Assembly: GCA_007922195.1 (NCBI GenBank)
Contig: ML682024.1
Span: 10,842,704-10,906,703 of the forward strand
Source of the DNA: Podocnemis expansa
Lineage: Eukaryota > Chordata > Testudines > Podocnemididae
Direction of reading: 5' to 3'
DNA: 64,000 nucleotides
The notes below the pieces were generated by a model that did no database searches, was not told the DNA's origin, and worked only from the letters and a program-made list of their open reading frames with translations. Positions 23,184 through 34,109 of this stretch are shown here, piece after piece. Positions within the stretch are counted from its first letter, which is position 1. Every line of letters begins with the position of its first letter. Made by a program: the position numbers and the translations under genes.

Positions 23184-24012
23184 GGCTACATCCACACACA
23201 CATTGTTATTTCAAAATAAGTTATTTCAAAATGAGTTATTTCAAAATAAAGTCCTTATTTCGAAATAAGTTAATTCAAATTAAGAAAATGTTAATTCGAA
23301 TTAAGGGAAAGCCTGCTATCAAAATGGCTGTTATTTCAAAATGGTTATTTCAAAATAAGGCTGTTTGGACATGTTGTTTCAAAACAGAAGTTTCAAAACA
23401 ATCATGTTGTTTTGAAACACATGTCCAAACGGCGTTATTTTGAAATAACCATTTTGAAATAACAGCCGTTTTGAAATGACGGTTCTTATTTCAAAATGAC
23501 AGAGCCCATCATTTGAAAATAAGAAAACATGATGGGCTATGCTCACACACAGGGGGTTATTTTGATACAAGTTGTTTCAAAACAACTTGTATCGAAATAA
23601 GGCATTATTTCGAAATAAGTTAATTTGAATTAAGAAAATGTTAATTCGAATTAAGGAAAAAAGCTCAAAGTGAAATAGCATGTTCAGACAAAAGTTATGT
23701 CAAAACGAGTCACCGTCGTTTCAAAATAAGATGTTCAGACGGGATTGTTTCAAAACAATCGTTTCGAAATAACGTTGTTTTGTCACCAACTGGGGTTTAA
23801 GTTGTTTCGAAACAACACCGTTGTTTTGAAACAATGGAACCCATTGTTTCGAAACAACAGTACGTCATGTGAACATGGCGTTTCTTATTTTGAAACAACC
23901 TCTGTTGTTTTGAAATAAGACTTCTGTGTAAACACACCCATGTGGACCTAATCTTTTTTATTTTGAAATAACCAGTGTTATTTTGAAATAAAAGAGACAT
24001 GTGGACATACCC
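23184..24012. mobile_element. Family A MITE, 829 bp
   Basis: The ends GGCTACATCCACAC and ATGTGGACATACCC are inverted, with an exact TAA duplication at 23181-23183 and 24013-24015. The interior is nearly all variants of TTATTTCGAAATAA and TTGTTTCGAAACAA, some decayed to TTTCAAAA or TTTTGAAA. An internal TTAATTCGAATTAA pair is also present. It has no transposase. PIF/Harbinger-type is likely. Confidence 0.85.
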
Positions 24013-24015
24013 TAA

Positions 24016-24590
24016 TTTAGTTGAATAGTGACCCAGATTATAGTTATTAGAAAGATATCAATCTGGTCCATTTATTTTTCAGAAATATGAAAATAAATTA
24101 ATGTAAGGCAGGCTTAGGAGCTGTGCCTAACAGCTGCTGAAAGGGGGGAGCAACTAATCTGCATGGGTCCTGTATTAGCATGGATACAAAGAGAACAATT
24201 AGCTGATTAGCATACTGGCACAAAGTATAGAGGGTAATAGTATTTGGGGTTATTTTTCTCACAATTCTATCAATATCTGTAATTCTACTAAAGGAAATAT
24301 AAAATACTGTCCTTGTGTAAACTGATACTCTCTGTTTCAAATATGTCCTGGTTAATTAAAGGGTAAAAGCCACCCTTCCTTTGAAAAAGATTTGTAAGAA
24401 AGACCCGTGAATGTTTCCATCCTGAAAGATAGAAGAACAGAAGTGTGTGTGTGTGTGTGTGGGGGGTGTTGTAGCAATGTTGGAGGCAGTATTTACCTCT
24501 CTTCCTATTGCTTCTTTTGTTGTTTGTTATAAAGGTAGCTGATCACTGGCTGTTAAAAATCAAAAGAGCTGATAATCACTGAGCTGAAAA
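24016..24590. other. Unassigned; contains a GT microsatellite
   Basis: A GT repeat followed by Gs lies at about 24443-24467. Nothing else is recognisable. Confidence 0.5.
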
Positions 24591-25216
24591 GAAGCAATGG
24601 GGTGACCAGCTAGTGGAGTTGGTGGGCGAGAGCTGCCAGGGTTGAGCTTTGTGACATGAGGGACCAGAGGGCAGTGCTGGTGGACACTGAGCAGAGCCAG
24701 AGAATGGTAAGAGCAGCTAGTGGTGACCTGAGTGACACAAGGAACTGGAGGGCAGTGTTGGTGGAGCAGAGAAACCTGTTCTAGAGGATGGAGTGAGTGT
24801 TTGGTAGATGGTGTCAGTGGACAGCTGGTGTGAAAGACACTCCTTAGGTCCCTTAGGGTGGTTGGGAGCCTGGTTAGCACTGATTCTCCAGATCAGTGTC
24901 ATTTTTGCCATTAAGATTTTATGTTCCATTATGTGGTGTGAGTTATTGGGAACTTTGCTCTATAGTAAGTTTCCTAGATTAGTGCTGATTTCTGTTATCT
25001 GGCCCTTTGCATTTTTGTTTTACTAATATTAAAAGCTCCATTTATTACACTCAGACTCATACTTGCGAGTGGGGAAGCCTTACCCTTTTGGGTGCCCAGG
25101 GGACAATGCAGGATTCCCAGAGATCTGGGTGGGGGCTTGAGACAGTTCGTGGTGCTGCAATCATTGGGGAAACCCCTAGATATTGAACCTGGCCCTTGTT
25201 CTGACAGCCTGCCCTG
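24591..25216 (+). mobile_element. Possible solo LTR fragment
   Basis: Features resemble an LTR: a TTATTAAAAGCTCCATTTA-like polyadenylation region near 25025, followed by CTCATACTTGCGAGTGGGG, GGTGCCCAGGGG and a terminal AGAAGGGTTACA. I recall similar LTR tails from turtle genomes but cannot verify it. No second LTR, primer site or coding part was found. Confidence 0.35.
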
Positions 25217-25261
25217 GCAGAAGGGTTACATTAATATAGAAGCTATTTTGTTTCTGGGGCT

Positions 25262-25793
25262 GATGCCAACAAGTGATGATGTTCTGTGTTCAGTTTTGGG
25301 ATCCCCACTACAAAAAGGACAGGGGCATGCTAGAGAGAGTTCAGAGGAGGGCAATCAAAATGATTAAAGGGCTGGAGCACAAGCCCTATGAAGAAAGACT
25401 GAAAGCATTAGGCTTATTTAGTCTGCAGAAGAGAAGATTGAGGGGGGATTTGATAGCAACCTTCAACTACTTGAAGGGATGCTCTAAGGAAGATGGAGCT
25501 CGACTGTTCTCGGTGGTAACAGAGGACAGAACAAGGAGCAATGGTCTCAAGTTGCAGTTAGGGAGGTCGAGCCTGGATATTAGAAAAAACTTTTTTACTA
25601 GGAGAGTGGTGAAGCCTTGGAATGAGCTGCCGAGGGAGGTGGTGGAGTCTCCATCTTTGGAGGTGTTTAAGGCCCAGCTGGACAAAACCATGACTGGGAT
25701 GGTTTAGTGGGAGTGGTCCTGCCTCTGGCAGGGGGTTGGACTAGATGACCTATGAGGTCCCTTCCAACCCTAGGATTCTATGATTCTATGTTA
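25262..25793 (+). mobile_element. CR1 LINE 3' end with intact ORF2 C-terminus
   Basis: An open plus-strand frame (25273-25707, 144 codons plus stop) encodes the C-terminal part of a CR1-type ORF2 protein. It begins after the RT, with [14 protein letters not shown], then [13 protein letters not shown], and later [14 protein letters not shown] and [14 protein letters not shown]. It is followed by the CR1 3' tail: GACTAGATGACC, GAGGTCCCTTCCAACCC and ATTCTATGATTCTATG. The frame has no disruption, so this is a fairly young 5'-truncated copy. The full protein would include endonuclease and RT, both absent here. Confidence 0.9.
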
Positions 25794-26108
25794 TGAAGCA
25801 GGTCTGGGTTTTCCTCAGTAAAATCCTTACATTCTGTGTCAAAAACTTTCTGTTTCTTGAAAGGCTACACATGTATCAGTAATTGTCTGGAGCCTGAAAG
25901 CTTATTTTGTGGAAACATACAGATAAGATGACATGAAAAATAGCAAACAGCTCTTCTTCTTTGGTTGTTCCAGAGATTCATAGATTGTAAGGTGAAAAGA
26001 GACCAATTCTCTTACTTTAGTTAGGTCAGTTTGGTAAACAGCCATGATGCATTGGAAGGGGTTGCCTTTGCTTGATCAATAAAACTAAGAACAACGGCCT
26101 TTTCACAT

Positions 26109-26638
26109 TTAGTCCTCTTCTTTAATTGAACAAATTTTCATCTGTGTTTCTTTATGGGAATTTTTAAACAATGGATAAACCTCTCCTGAGAATGAACAAT
26201 TGCTAAAGGTGAACAACACAGACATGTCAGTTACATTGAAAAAGGTCACCTGTCCATCTTGGTAACCCAGGTAAACCCCAATTTTCTTGGGCTTCTTCTT
26301 CACCTTGACTCGGGTCCACGGGTCTGTTTTTGCCCAGTAGTCTCTCCCATTCAGACCCAGAACCCAGAATCCCTCTGTAGGGGACAGGGAAATCTTTCCT
26401 TTCCTCTGTGTCAATTTTCTGGCCACTCCCAGGTCCCAGTCAGAGCTGCTCACAACCTCCACCTCCCAGTAGTGCTTTCCAGAGGAGAATCCTTCAGAGC
26501 CCAGGACACAGACAGTCGAATCAAACCTCTCTGGATTTGATGCAACTCTTTGAAGTTGAAATTCATGAGTGAAACACTTTTTATCTCCAGAAATGGAGAG
26601 GTTGGGGTGAGCTGTGTCTTCATTGAGAGTGATGTCAT
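26109..26638 (-). CDS. Butyrophilin-like B30.2 (PRY-SPRY) terminal exon
   Basis: The last coding exon of a minus-strand gene. A splice acceptor (CTCTCTTCCCAG) precedes 26638, and the frame runs open to a TAA near 26110 (±1 base). Joined to the 27-nt exon at 28309-28335, it starts ..DDITLNEDTAHPNLSISG, the PRY part. SPRY follows: SSGKHYWEVE at about residues 52-61, SDWDLGVAR, then GFWVLGLNGRDYWA, and IGVYLGYQDGQVTFFNV, the third core motif. About 176 residues is the usual B30.2 length. B30.2 domains bind protein or phosphoantigen ligands. In BTN proteins the domain is cytosolic, after the membrane helix. The third motif is divergent (LGYQDG for the more usual LDYEAG), and the TRIM family also has this domain. 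The heptad exons upstream favour BTN. No disabling mutation is visible in this exon. Confidence 0.88.
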
Positions 26639-28308
26639 CTGGGAAGAGAGAGATTAAGTTTTCAAAAGCATTGGCCTAGGGTCTGTCTGAGATGTCATTA
26701 GAGAGATATAAAGGAGTTGTTCAACATTCAAATAAACTTATGATTGATTGTCAATTATTTCGGCAGTATACATAAGGGGAAGATACGGAAATAAGTCCAT
26801 TTAGGTGCCTCTAGCATTCACAGAAACCTTGCTCAGCTATTGCCTAACACTGTAGGCACATAAATCCCTAGACACCTTGGTTTCCACCCTTAAACTTCAT
26901 TAGGTGGCTAAACTTTGGTAGCTGAATTTTCTCTCAGGTATATACAGCCTCACATTGCCCAGCAGTTTGGCACCTGACTTATGCTGAATTTCCAACAGGA
27001 TTAACAAACTACCTGCCTAACATAGCTTTGGGGTCTGATCCAGCAGGAGTAAGAGAATCAAGATGGGTGTGGCAGAATCTTTTATTGAACCAACCTCGGT
27101 TAGTTAAAGAGAGACAAACTTCTGAGCAACACAGAGTGCTTCTCCTCACCAGCTGAAATTAGTTCAAGAAGAAATATTACTTCACCCTTCTTGTCTTTTG
27201 AATAGCCTGGGATTCACACAGCTGCAACACCATAGTGTACGCCAATATATGTGCTCACATGAGGGGATGCCACCATTATATGTGCTTAAATCTTAGTCCT
27301 TGCTTAAATACTCTACTGAACTGGGGACTCAGAAAAAAATGTTAATCTCTAAGCTGTCAAGAAGATTGTAGAGAAGAAAATTAATGCATCTATTATGTTG
27401 GATCACCATATGTCCATCATATCTTTGTTATTGTCCTACAAATATTGCAGTGGACTATCTTAGTAATGAAAGTAATGTTTAGTCTATAAACTGGAGGTGG
27501 AGATTGAGAATCAAAACACCTTAGTTCTGTTCACCTCTTTGACAGTGTCTCACTGAATGAGCTTATTAAAATTGTTTAAGCAGTTTCAGTATGTCTTTGT
27601 AGAATGCCAGCCTCAGTAAGGGATAGATCCAGCTGGACTAATATTTGGGTAGAGCCTAGAGATGATCAAAAGAAAACTTCAATAAAATGCAGATTACTGT
27701 CACCACTGTCATATCCATATCTTCCATAAATCATTGTAATTACAGCTGTCTTTCACCCTTCCCTTAATGATCATCACTGTCATATTATTTTTTTACAGCA
27801 TACAATAATCAGTCTAAAGTCAGAACCATCACTACCAGAGCTAACTTTTCATCAGTCTTCTTATCAAATGACATCATGATTGCATAAATTTTATTCTTGA
27901 CCACAACTAAGAAGAATCATCATAACCCTTTTATTAGTATGCTCTGTATGAGTGGTATCACCATCATTGCTACCACCTCATGTATGATTTTACTCTGCTC
28001 CAAATCATGAGGGCTGGATTTGAGATTGCCTCATGTAAAACTCTCATTTAGGGCTGATTCTGATTTCTCATCACTGTAAAAAGAGTGACTCCACATCAAT
28101 CAATGACATTAAAGTTGTGTAAAACTGAGATGAGTTTAGAATCGAGTCCTGCTGTAAATGTGATGTTTGCCCAAGTAAACACAATGTAACAATGTAGCAT
28201 GGCCCCAGGATTTTTTCAGGATAAGAAGATTCTATGTTATGTTTCCATTTTTATTGCTGTGTTCACACAGTGATTTCCTCATCTTGGAAGAAATGGGTTT
28301 TCTGTTAC
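26639..28308. other. Intron of the BTN-like gene
   Basis: It lies between the B30.2 exon and the 27-nt exon. A family E fragment (AGATGGGTGTGGCAGAATCT, then TTTTATTGAACCAACC) sits at about 27050-27230. Otherwise it is AT-rich with no recognised feature. Confidence 0.6.
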
Positions 28309-28335
28309 CTGTTTTATTGCGAGCCCTTCTCCATT
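28309..28335 (-). CDS. 27-nt exon preceding B30.2 (BTN-like)
   Basis: On the minus strand it has an acceptor (CTGATTTCAG) before and a donor (GTAACAG) after. In the phase shared by the other small exons it reads WRRARNKT and ends with one base of the next codon. Joining to the B30.2 exon restores GAT and gives WRRARNKT-D-DITL. A W-R-x-A segment immediately before the PRY is usual in BTN proteins. The phase match to its neighbour is strong support. Confidence 0.75.
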
Positions 28336-28517
28336 CTGAAATCAGAGTAAGGAATAAGAGACACTGAATTAAAAGAGATTCCTACTAAAGATTTTCCTGC
28401 TTCTAGCAGTAGAATGTTGCAGACTAAGGAAGCAATAAAGGCACATTTTATTGTGTAGCAGAAACAAGAATAGATAGTAATATACACATTTTTCCCTACA
28501 GCATACACACTGACAGA

Positions 28518-29157
28518 CATAAACAAGGAGTCCTGTGGAAGGAGTCCTTGTTAGTCTTTAAAAATGACACACAGTTCCTTGTTCCAAAAGTGTAGCTGTG
28601 TTAGTCTAGTTCATCAAAACAAGCAAGAAGTCCTGTGGCACTTAAAGAGTAAGGAATTTATTTATCCAATGTATAAGGAGTTGGACAAACAGGACAGTTT
28701 CTGTGGAAAAGAATAAATGGACACTAGTCTGATAGCAGAAATAAGAACATTCAAAAGCCAATAGGGGAACACATCAACATTCCTGTTCCATCTATTGATG
28801 ATTAGGTAATAGCTGTGCTCAAGCAAATGGATAACAAATCAAAGCTTTAAAGAGAAACAGCAGATTTGGCATTCATATGCAAATTGACTCCATGGATCAG
28901 GCCTAAATAAAGACTTTGGGTTCTTTTCCCATTACAACAGGTAATTATGCTTCCCTTGTCCCCTTCCTACCTCCCTGCTAATTGCTGTACTCCACTGTTT
29001 GAATTCTAACAACTGCTTGGATTTGTTACAGTCTGACCAGATACTATGACGTATTCTCTCGTGCATTTATTTTGCTCCCATTCTGTAAGCTCGCAATCTT
29101 TAAGCACCTGACAAAGTGAGATTCTCTCTCAAGAAAGCTCATGCAATAAATAAATTT
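28518..29157 (+). mobile_element. Penelope-like element, 5' part (interrupted)
   Basis: It begins with inverted terminal arms (GTAGCTGTGTTAGTCTAG, then CCTGTGGCACTTAAAGAGTA). It then enters a decayed GIY-YIG region at about 28660 and the 3' UTR (TTACAACAGGTAATTATGC, TTCTAACAACTGC), ending at CTGACAAAGTGAGATTCTC. The rest of the 3' arm is beyond a family C insertion, at 30540-30567. A second small terminus fragment lies at 28520-28590. Confidence 0.75.
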
Positions 29158-29514
29158 GGGTATGTCTACACTGTGTGTTTAAGTCAACTGAAGGGCGCTT
29201 AAATCAACTTAAACAAAGCCCTGTCTACATTGCAGGGCAATAAAGTCAACTTTATCATCAGGTAAAGTCAATTTTATTTCTTCCACTTATAAAGTCGACT
29301 TTATTAAGTCGACTTAAGGCAAGTGGAGGGGAAGTTGCCTTAAGTCAACTGAATTGGCCTCCCAACCACAGAAAACATGGGGAAGGCAGCTGGCTAGAAG
29401 GCACAACATAGTTGGGAGAGTTCCCAGCTGTGTGGACCACAGCCAAACTCCCATGTTCCCTGACTGATCTCCCCCGTTCTGAGCCAGACCATGCATCACA
29501 GTCTTCCTCAGCAT

Positions 29515-29745
29515 TTCCCCCATTCTCAGCCCGACCCTGCCTGTCTCACTCCTTCTCTGCCCAAACCTGGGTGTCTGCCCCACTTGCTCTTTTCAGCCCA
29601 ATCCTTGGTGTCTCCCTCTTCTCTGTCCAAACTTGTGGGTCTTCCCCCCTTGCCCTTCTCAGCCCAATCTTCAGTGTCTCCCCCTTGCCCTTTTCAGCCT
29701 GATCCTACCTGTCTTTCCCCCTCTCTGATCGATCCTGTGTGTCTT
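29515..29745 (+). repeat. Minisatellite, unit roughly 40 bp
   Basis: Five or six degenerate repeats of a unit containing CCCCTTGCCCTTTTCAGCCC and AATCTTCAGTGTCTCC. The open plus-strand frames across it reflect the repeat. Confidence 0.7.
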
Positions 29746-29774
29746 CTCTTCTCAAAGGACCCCCCCTGATATTG

Positions 29775-30115
29775 TTGTAAAACAAACAAGAAGTCCAGAG
29801 GCACTGTTTAAGACTAACAAATTCATTTATTGGATGAGCTTTCATGGGAGAAAAATCTCACTTCATCAGACAGTTTGAAAATGAGGGAATTTACAGAATG
29901 GTAGGAAATAAATGAAGGGGAGTGTAAGACATAGGATCAGGTCACAGTCTAACAGCAAATCAAAGTAGTTGTTAAGATTCAAATACTGGGAAATAGCACA
30001 TGGAAAGAAAGAAAAAGAACCTATTTCTTTTAGATTAGCTTGTGTGAAAGCACGATTAAATCCTGACTATGGATTTTTTTCCCCCATTATAACAGGTGAT
30101 TTGACTTCACCTTCT
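29775..30115. mobile_element. Penelope-like element with internal inversion
   Basis: 29775-30005 is minus-oriented PLE 3' UTR and terminus (AGACTAACAAATTC, GAGCTTTCATGGGAG, then ACAGAATGG). From about 30010 to 30115 the sequence switches to plus orientation. It encodes the C-terminal end of the PLE protein (LACVKARLNPDYGFFSP) and then the start of its 3' UTR. The same two segments are collinear in the copy at 28518-29157, so this copy carries an inversion. Confidence 0.7.
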
Positions 30116-30539
30116 TCTATGTGCTGTTTCTGTGCCCTGCCTCTGCGCTGGCAGTTGCCCTGCAGCACCTGTTCCAGAGCCAGAGGAGTCAGGGCAACAC
30201 AGGGAAGTTGTGGAGTGCTGCGCTGGCACATTGCTGGGCTACATCAGGCTCTCTGACCTCCTTGGTCTCCCTGTTGCCACACATAGTATGGAGGGTGATG
30301 TGGTCACTAACTTCCTATAGTAAAGGAGTGTCCGGAACAGAGGGGCACCTCTGCTGTGGTGTACTGTGGGCCAGAGACCCACAATGCACCACTCCTAGGG
30401 CAACCTAGCAGCTGCCAGTGTGGACATGGGCAATCTCCTGACATTTTGAGTGTGGACGTGCTAAGCCAGCTTAATAAAGTCTACTTGAAGCAGACTTTAT
30501 TAAGCCAGCTTAACCGAGCCCAGTAGTGTAGACATATCC

Positions 30540-30567
30540 TTTAAGTGCCACCAGACTCCTTGTTTCT
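30540..30567 (+). mobile_element. Remainder of the interrupted PLE 3' arm
   Basis: TTTAAGTGCCACCAGACTCC then TTGTTTCT continues the PLE terminus broken off at 29157. Confidence 0.75.
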
Positions 30568-31479
30568 TATACTGTCCAGAGATACTTAAAAATCTGTCTT
30601 CAATGTATACGAGACACAACTTACTTACAAGCAATTTAGGATAAGGAACTAAATTCCTAGGGGTACGTCTACACTTTTTTTTTCCCCTCAAAATAAGGAA
30701 GTTTATTTTGAAAAAAAAAAATCATGTCCATGCAGGAATTTAGTTATTTCAGAATAAGCACTTTGGTATTTAAAAATAACAAAGTGCTGTTTGAAATCAC
30801 AAACCTGCTTTTATTTTGAAAGAGAGATTCTTTCAAAATTGTTATTTCAAAAAAAAAAGCCATTTCAAAGCATGGAACTGGCTCTTTTTTGGAATAATGG
30901 GAAGGGATTCCCTGGGGGCACTCTGTTCCCCACTGGGGAGAAATTCCTCAGCAGGGCTCTGTTCCCCATCGGGGGAGGGAACCACTTGTGAACTCATTTC
31001 CTCGCCTGGGGCAGGGAACCCACGGTAGGGCTGCATTCCCCATGGGGGATAGGGAACTCCCAACAGGCTTCTTTCACTACTGGAGGCAGAAAGCTCTGGC
31101 GGGGCTGCTTCCCCCTGCAAGGCATATCAATCTGCCCCGCCCACCCCAGCCCCTCTGTTCAGGCTGTCGGGGGCTAGGAATGGGCTAGGAGCCAGAGCAG
31201 GCTCTCAGCTGCTTACAGCTCCCTGCAAGCAGCTTAGAGCCAAGTCAATTTCAAAATATTAATGCCTACTTTATTTTGAAATAGGGGTCTTATGAAGACT
31301 CACTATTTCAAAATAATTATTTTGAATTAATCTCAGAATAGTTATTTTGAAATAACTATTTTGAAATAACTATGTCAGTAATTTCCAGAGAAGTAGCTGT
31401 GTTAGTCTGTGTATAGCAAAAGCAGCTAGAATCCTGTGGCACCTTATAGACTAACAGATTTCTTTGAGCATAAGCTTTT

Positions 31480-32268
31480 GTGGGCTTCGAGAAACTAACA
31501 TGGCTACCCCTGTGGAAATTTCTACCCAAGATCCATAAACCCTGGAATCCTGGATGCCTCATCATCTCAGGCATTGGCACACTCACAGCAGGATTGTCTG
31601 GCTATGTGGACTCTTTCTTCAGGCCCTATGCCACCAGCTCTCCTAGTTATCTCCGTGAAACAACTGTCTTCCTGAAAAAACTACAATCCATAGGTAGTGT
31701 CTCAGAAAACACCATCCTAGCTATTATGGATGTAGAAGCCCTCTACACCAACATTCCTCACAAAGATGAACTACAAGCCATTAGGAACAGTCTCCCAGAT
31801 GATAATACGGCATGCTTGGTAACTGAACTTTGTGACTTTATCCTGACCTACAACTACTTCAGATTTGGAGATTATGTATACCTCCATGTCAGTGGCACAG
31901 CTATGGGCACCCGCATAGCCCCACAGTATGCCAACATCTTTATGGCTGACCTAGAACATAGCTTCCTTGCATCTCGTCTACTATTGCCTCTCCTTTACCT
32001 GTGCTACACTGATAATATTTTCATCATCTGGACCCACGGGAAAGAGTCCCTGGAAGAATTCCACCAAGATTTCAACAATTTCCACCCCACCATCAACCTC
32101 AGCTCGGACCAGTCCACACAAGAAATCCACTTCTTGAACACTACTGTATGTATAAGAGATGGAGGCATTAATGCTACCCTATTCCGCAAACCAACTGACC
32201 ACAATGCATATCTACATGCCTCCAGCTTCCACTCGGGACACATTACACAATCCATTGTCTACAGCTAA
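31480..32268 (+). pseudogene. PLE reverse transcriptase domain
   Basis: 262 open codons. FLPKIHKPWNPGC lies near residue 14. Motif A is IMDVEALYTNIPHKD near residue 83. A motif B-like GTAMGTRIAPQYANIFM lies near residue 141. The catalytic motif C region reads LCYTDNIFIIW near residue 175, and the tail has FRKPTDHNAYLHASSFHSGHI. PLE RTs are telomerase-like enzymes that copy element RNA at a target site. Motif C reads TDN where the copy at 38908-39429 has IDD, so one catalytic aspartate is lost here. The frame ends at a stop, and homology continues in other frames to 32540. Confidence 0.85.
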
Positions 32269-32544
32269 GCTTTAAGGTACAACTGGATCTGCTCCAATCC
32301 CTCAGACAGAGAAAAACACCTACAAGATCTCTACCAGGCATTCCTGAAACTACAGGACAGCTGGTGAAGTGAAAAAACAAATTGACAGAGTTAGACAGGT
32401 ACCCAGGAGCCACCTACCAGAGGACTGACCTGACAGAGAAAACAACCTCTGGTCATCACCTACAGTCCCAAACTTAAATCTCTCCAACACATCATCAAAG
32501 ATCTATAACCTATCCTCGAAGATGATCCCATACTCTCTTAAGCC

Positions 32545-33078
32545 TTGGGAGGCATGCCTATCCTTGCTTACAGTCAGCCTCCCAACCTGAAGCAAATACT
32601 CTCCAGCAACCAAACACCATATAACAGGAACACCAGCACAGGAACCTGTCCTTTCAACAAATCCCATTGCCAACTCTGCTCGCACATTGACTCTAGGGAT
32701 ACCATCATGGGCTCCAACCACATCAGCCACTCCATCAAGGGCTCATCAATCTGCACATCCACAAATGTGGTATATGCTATTATGTGCCAGCAGTGCCCCT
32801 CTGCCATGTATATTGGACAAACTGGACTGTCCTTGCATAAAATAATAAATGGGCATGAAACGGATATAAAAAATGGCAACATTCATAAACCAATAGGAAA
32901 ACATTTCAACCTCCATGGATACTCAGTGGCAGACTTTAAAGTTGCCATACTTCAGAAAAGAAACTTCAAAAACAGACTCCATTGTGAAACTGCAGAGTTG
33001 GAGCTAATCTGCAAGTTTGATAGCATCAGACTAGATTTGAATAGAGACTTAGAATGGTTAGCACATTACAAAAAGTGA
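32545..33078 (+). pseudogene. PLE linker and GIY-YIG endonuclease domain
   Basis: 177 open codons. A Cys-rich linker, CPFNKSHCQLCSHI, precedes the nuclease. The GIY-YIG core reads VVYAIMCQQCPSAMYIGQT at about residues 88-106. The following helix reads SLHKIINGHETDI. The catalytic Glu candidate is in CETAELELICKF near residue 151. GIY-YIG nucleases nick DNA to prime reverse transcription in these elements. Related copies here read KRINEH or KGINEH, so the usual Arg is replaced by Ile in this copy, probably disabling it. The frame ends with a natural stop after AHYKK. Confidence 0.85.
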
Positions 33079-33359
33079 TTCATCTGTTCACACATTTGTT
33101 CCTTTTGATCTACTGGTGTGAATGGGTTCCATCTGCTCTGAACTGACTTTGCTAACCCTTGCCCTTCTCCACCCTGGCACGTGTATATATACCTCTCAAC
33201 TGTAGTTTCCACTTCATGCATCTGACAAAGTGGATTGAAGCCCATGAAAGCTTATGCTCAAAGGTTGCTAGTCTATAAGGTGCCATAGGACTCTTGCTGC
33301 TTTAACTATGACAGTGTTGACATAGCCCATGAGAGGAAGTCTAATGGAGTTAAAAAGAA

Positions 33360-33720
33360 ATTTCCTGGCTAAGGAACACCCCTTCAGTTGAGGAAAGGCA
33401 ATCAAATGAAAAAAAAAAAAAAACAACCCAAAACATCTGCTTTGGATTAAGGACAGTCTTCTGAAGGATAGTAATGGCTGAGAAATCAATGAAAACTTAC
33501 CAATTTCCCTCCTGAGATTGTCTGCAAAAGAATAATATGATTTGAATTACAAATTGAGTGAACAGACATTACCTTATCTCACTGAAGGCGATGTCCCTGA
33601 AGAAGCTTCCCAATCATCTGCTAGTTTTCTGTTTCGTCCTGCTCCTATGCTAAACCTGGTCCATCACTCAACTTCAGTAACAACTCAGGGCTTTATATTC
33701 CATAACTAATTAAAATCAAA
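33360..33720. repeat. Tandem intron duplication, unit 1
   Basis: Homologous in direct orientation to 34110-34470, offset about 750 bp. It includes a 21-nt exon and the flanking CTGAGGAAAG-like, AACAG.CATTACCTTA.CTCA and ATTCCATAACTA blocks. Confidence 0.7.
33501..33521 (-). CDS. 21-nt BTN-like heptad exon
   Basis: Minus strand: acceptor TTCTTTTGCAG, 21-nt exon, donor GTAAGTTTTC. In the shared phase it reads NLRREI plus a split Gly codon. Strings of 7-residue exons between the membrane helix and B30.2 are characteristic of butyrophilins and form a short coiled coil. Both splice sites are good. Confidence 0.72.
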
Positions 33721-34109
33721 GCCATGCACACTCACTAAAGTGTACTGTCTTTGACAATCGTGATATATCTACATGGTAGCTGGGAGTTATTCCCAGCTAG
33801 GGTGAGTGCACACACAGCAGTTCATTTGACCTACTGCCTAAAAAATAAACATGGGTACAGTTGTCCATGCAGTGGTTTAGACTATCTCTCAGACATAAAC
33901 CCAGGAGATCAAACAACATTGTACCATATACAATTATAGCATGTCATGAAGAAAACAATACATTATGAAAAAAGAAATACTACAGAAAACTGATTTTAGC
34001 CTCCTGCATACCCTAAAAGTCCTTAGATTTCATATCAGAGAGAAAATAACTAAACATTCTAGGGTAATCAACTAAACTCCTGTAGGAGAAAATCATCAAC
34101 AGTTCATCT

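Larger units (their letters stand above)
29158..30539. mobile_element. Family C MITE inside a PLE, itself carrying a PLE
   Basis: The ends GGGTATGTCTACACTG and GTGTAGACATATCC have an exact TTT duplication at 29155-29157 and 30540-30542. Subterminal AAAGTCGACTTTATTAAGTC-type palindromes lie on both sides. The interior has a pyrimidine-rich minisatellite (29515-29745) and a PLE insertion (29775-30115). Confidence 0.82.
31380..33302 (+). mobile_element. Penelope-like retroelement, 1.9 kb, best coding copy
   Basis: It is bounded by a 13-bp duplication with one mismatch, TAACTATG(T/A)CAGT, at 31367-31379 and 33303-33315. It begins with an inverted terminal arm (GTAGCTGTGTTAGTCTG, TGGCACCTTATAGACTAAC). 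It ends with the forward arm (CATCTGACAAAGTGGATTGA, AGCTTATGCTCAAAG, AAGGTGCCATAGGACTC). Reverse transcriptase and GIY-YIG frames lie between them. It is 5' truncated and mutated. Confidence 0.88.
30661..33328. mobile_element. Family A MITE interrupted by a PLE
   Basis: The left end is GGGTACGTCTACACTT at 30661 and the right end AGTGTTGACATAGCCC at 33313-33328. The left body (30661-31379) has TTATTTTGAAATAA-type palindromes and a GC-rich interior. The last 26 bp are separated from the body by the PLE at 31380-33302. Flanking triplets do not match cleanly. Most TCGA cores in this copy have decayed. Confidence 0.7.

Noticed and set aside
23184..24012. CRISPR-like regularly spaced repeats
   Set aside because: Palindromic MITE repeats with irregular spacing in a vertebrate genome; no spacers or cas genes.
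25972..26010. TTCATAGATTGTAAGG, CR1- or MIR-like end
   Set aside because: Too short and diverged to assign.
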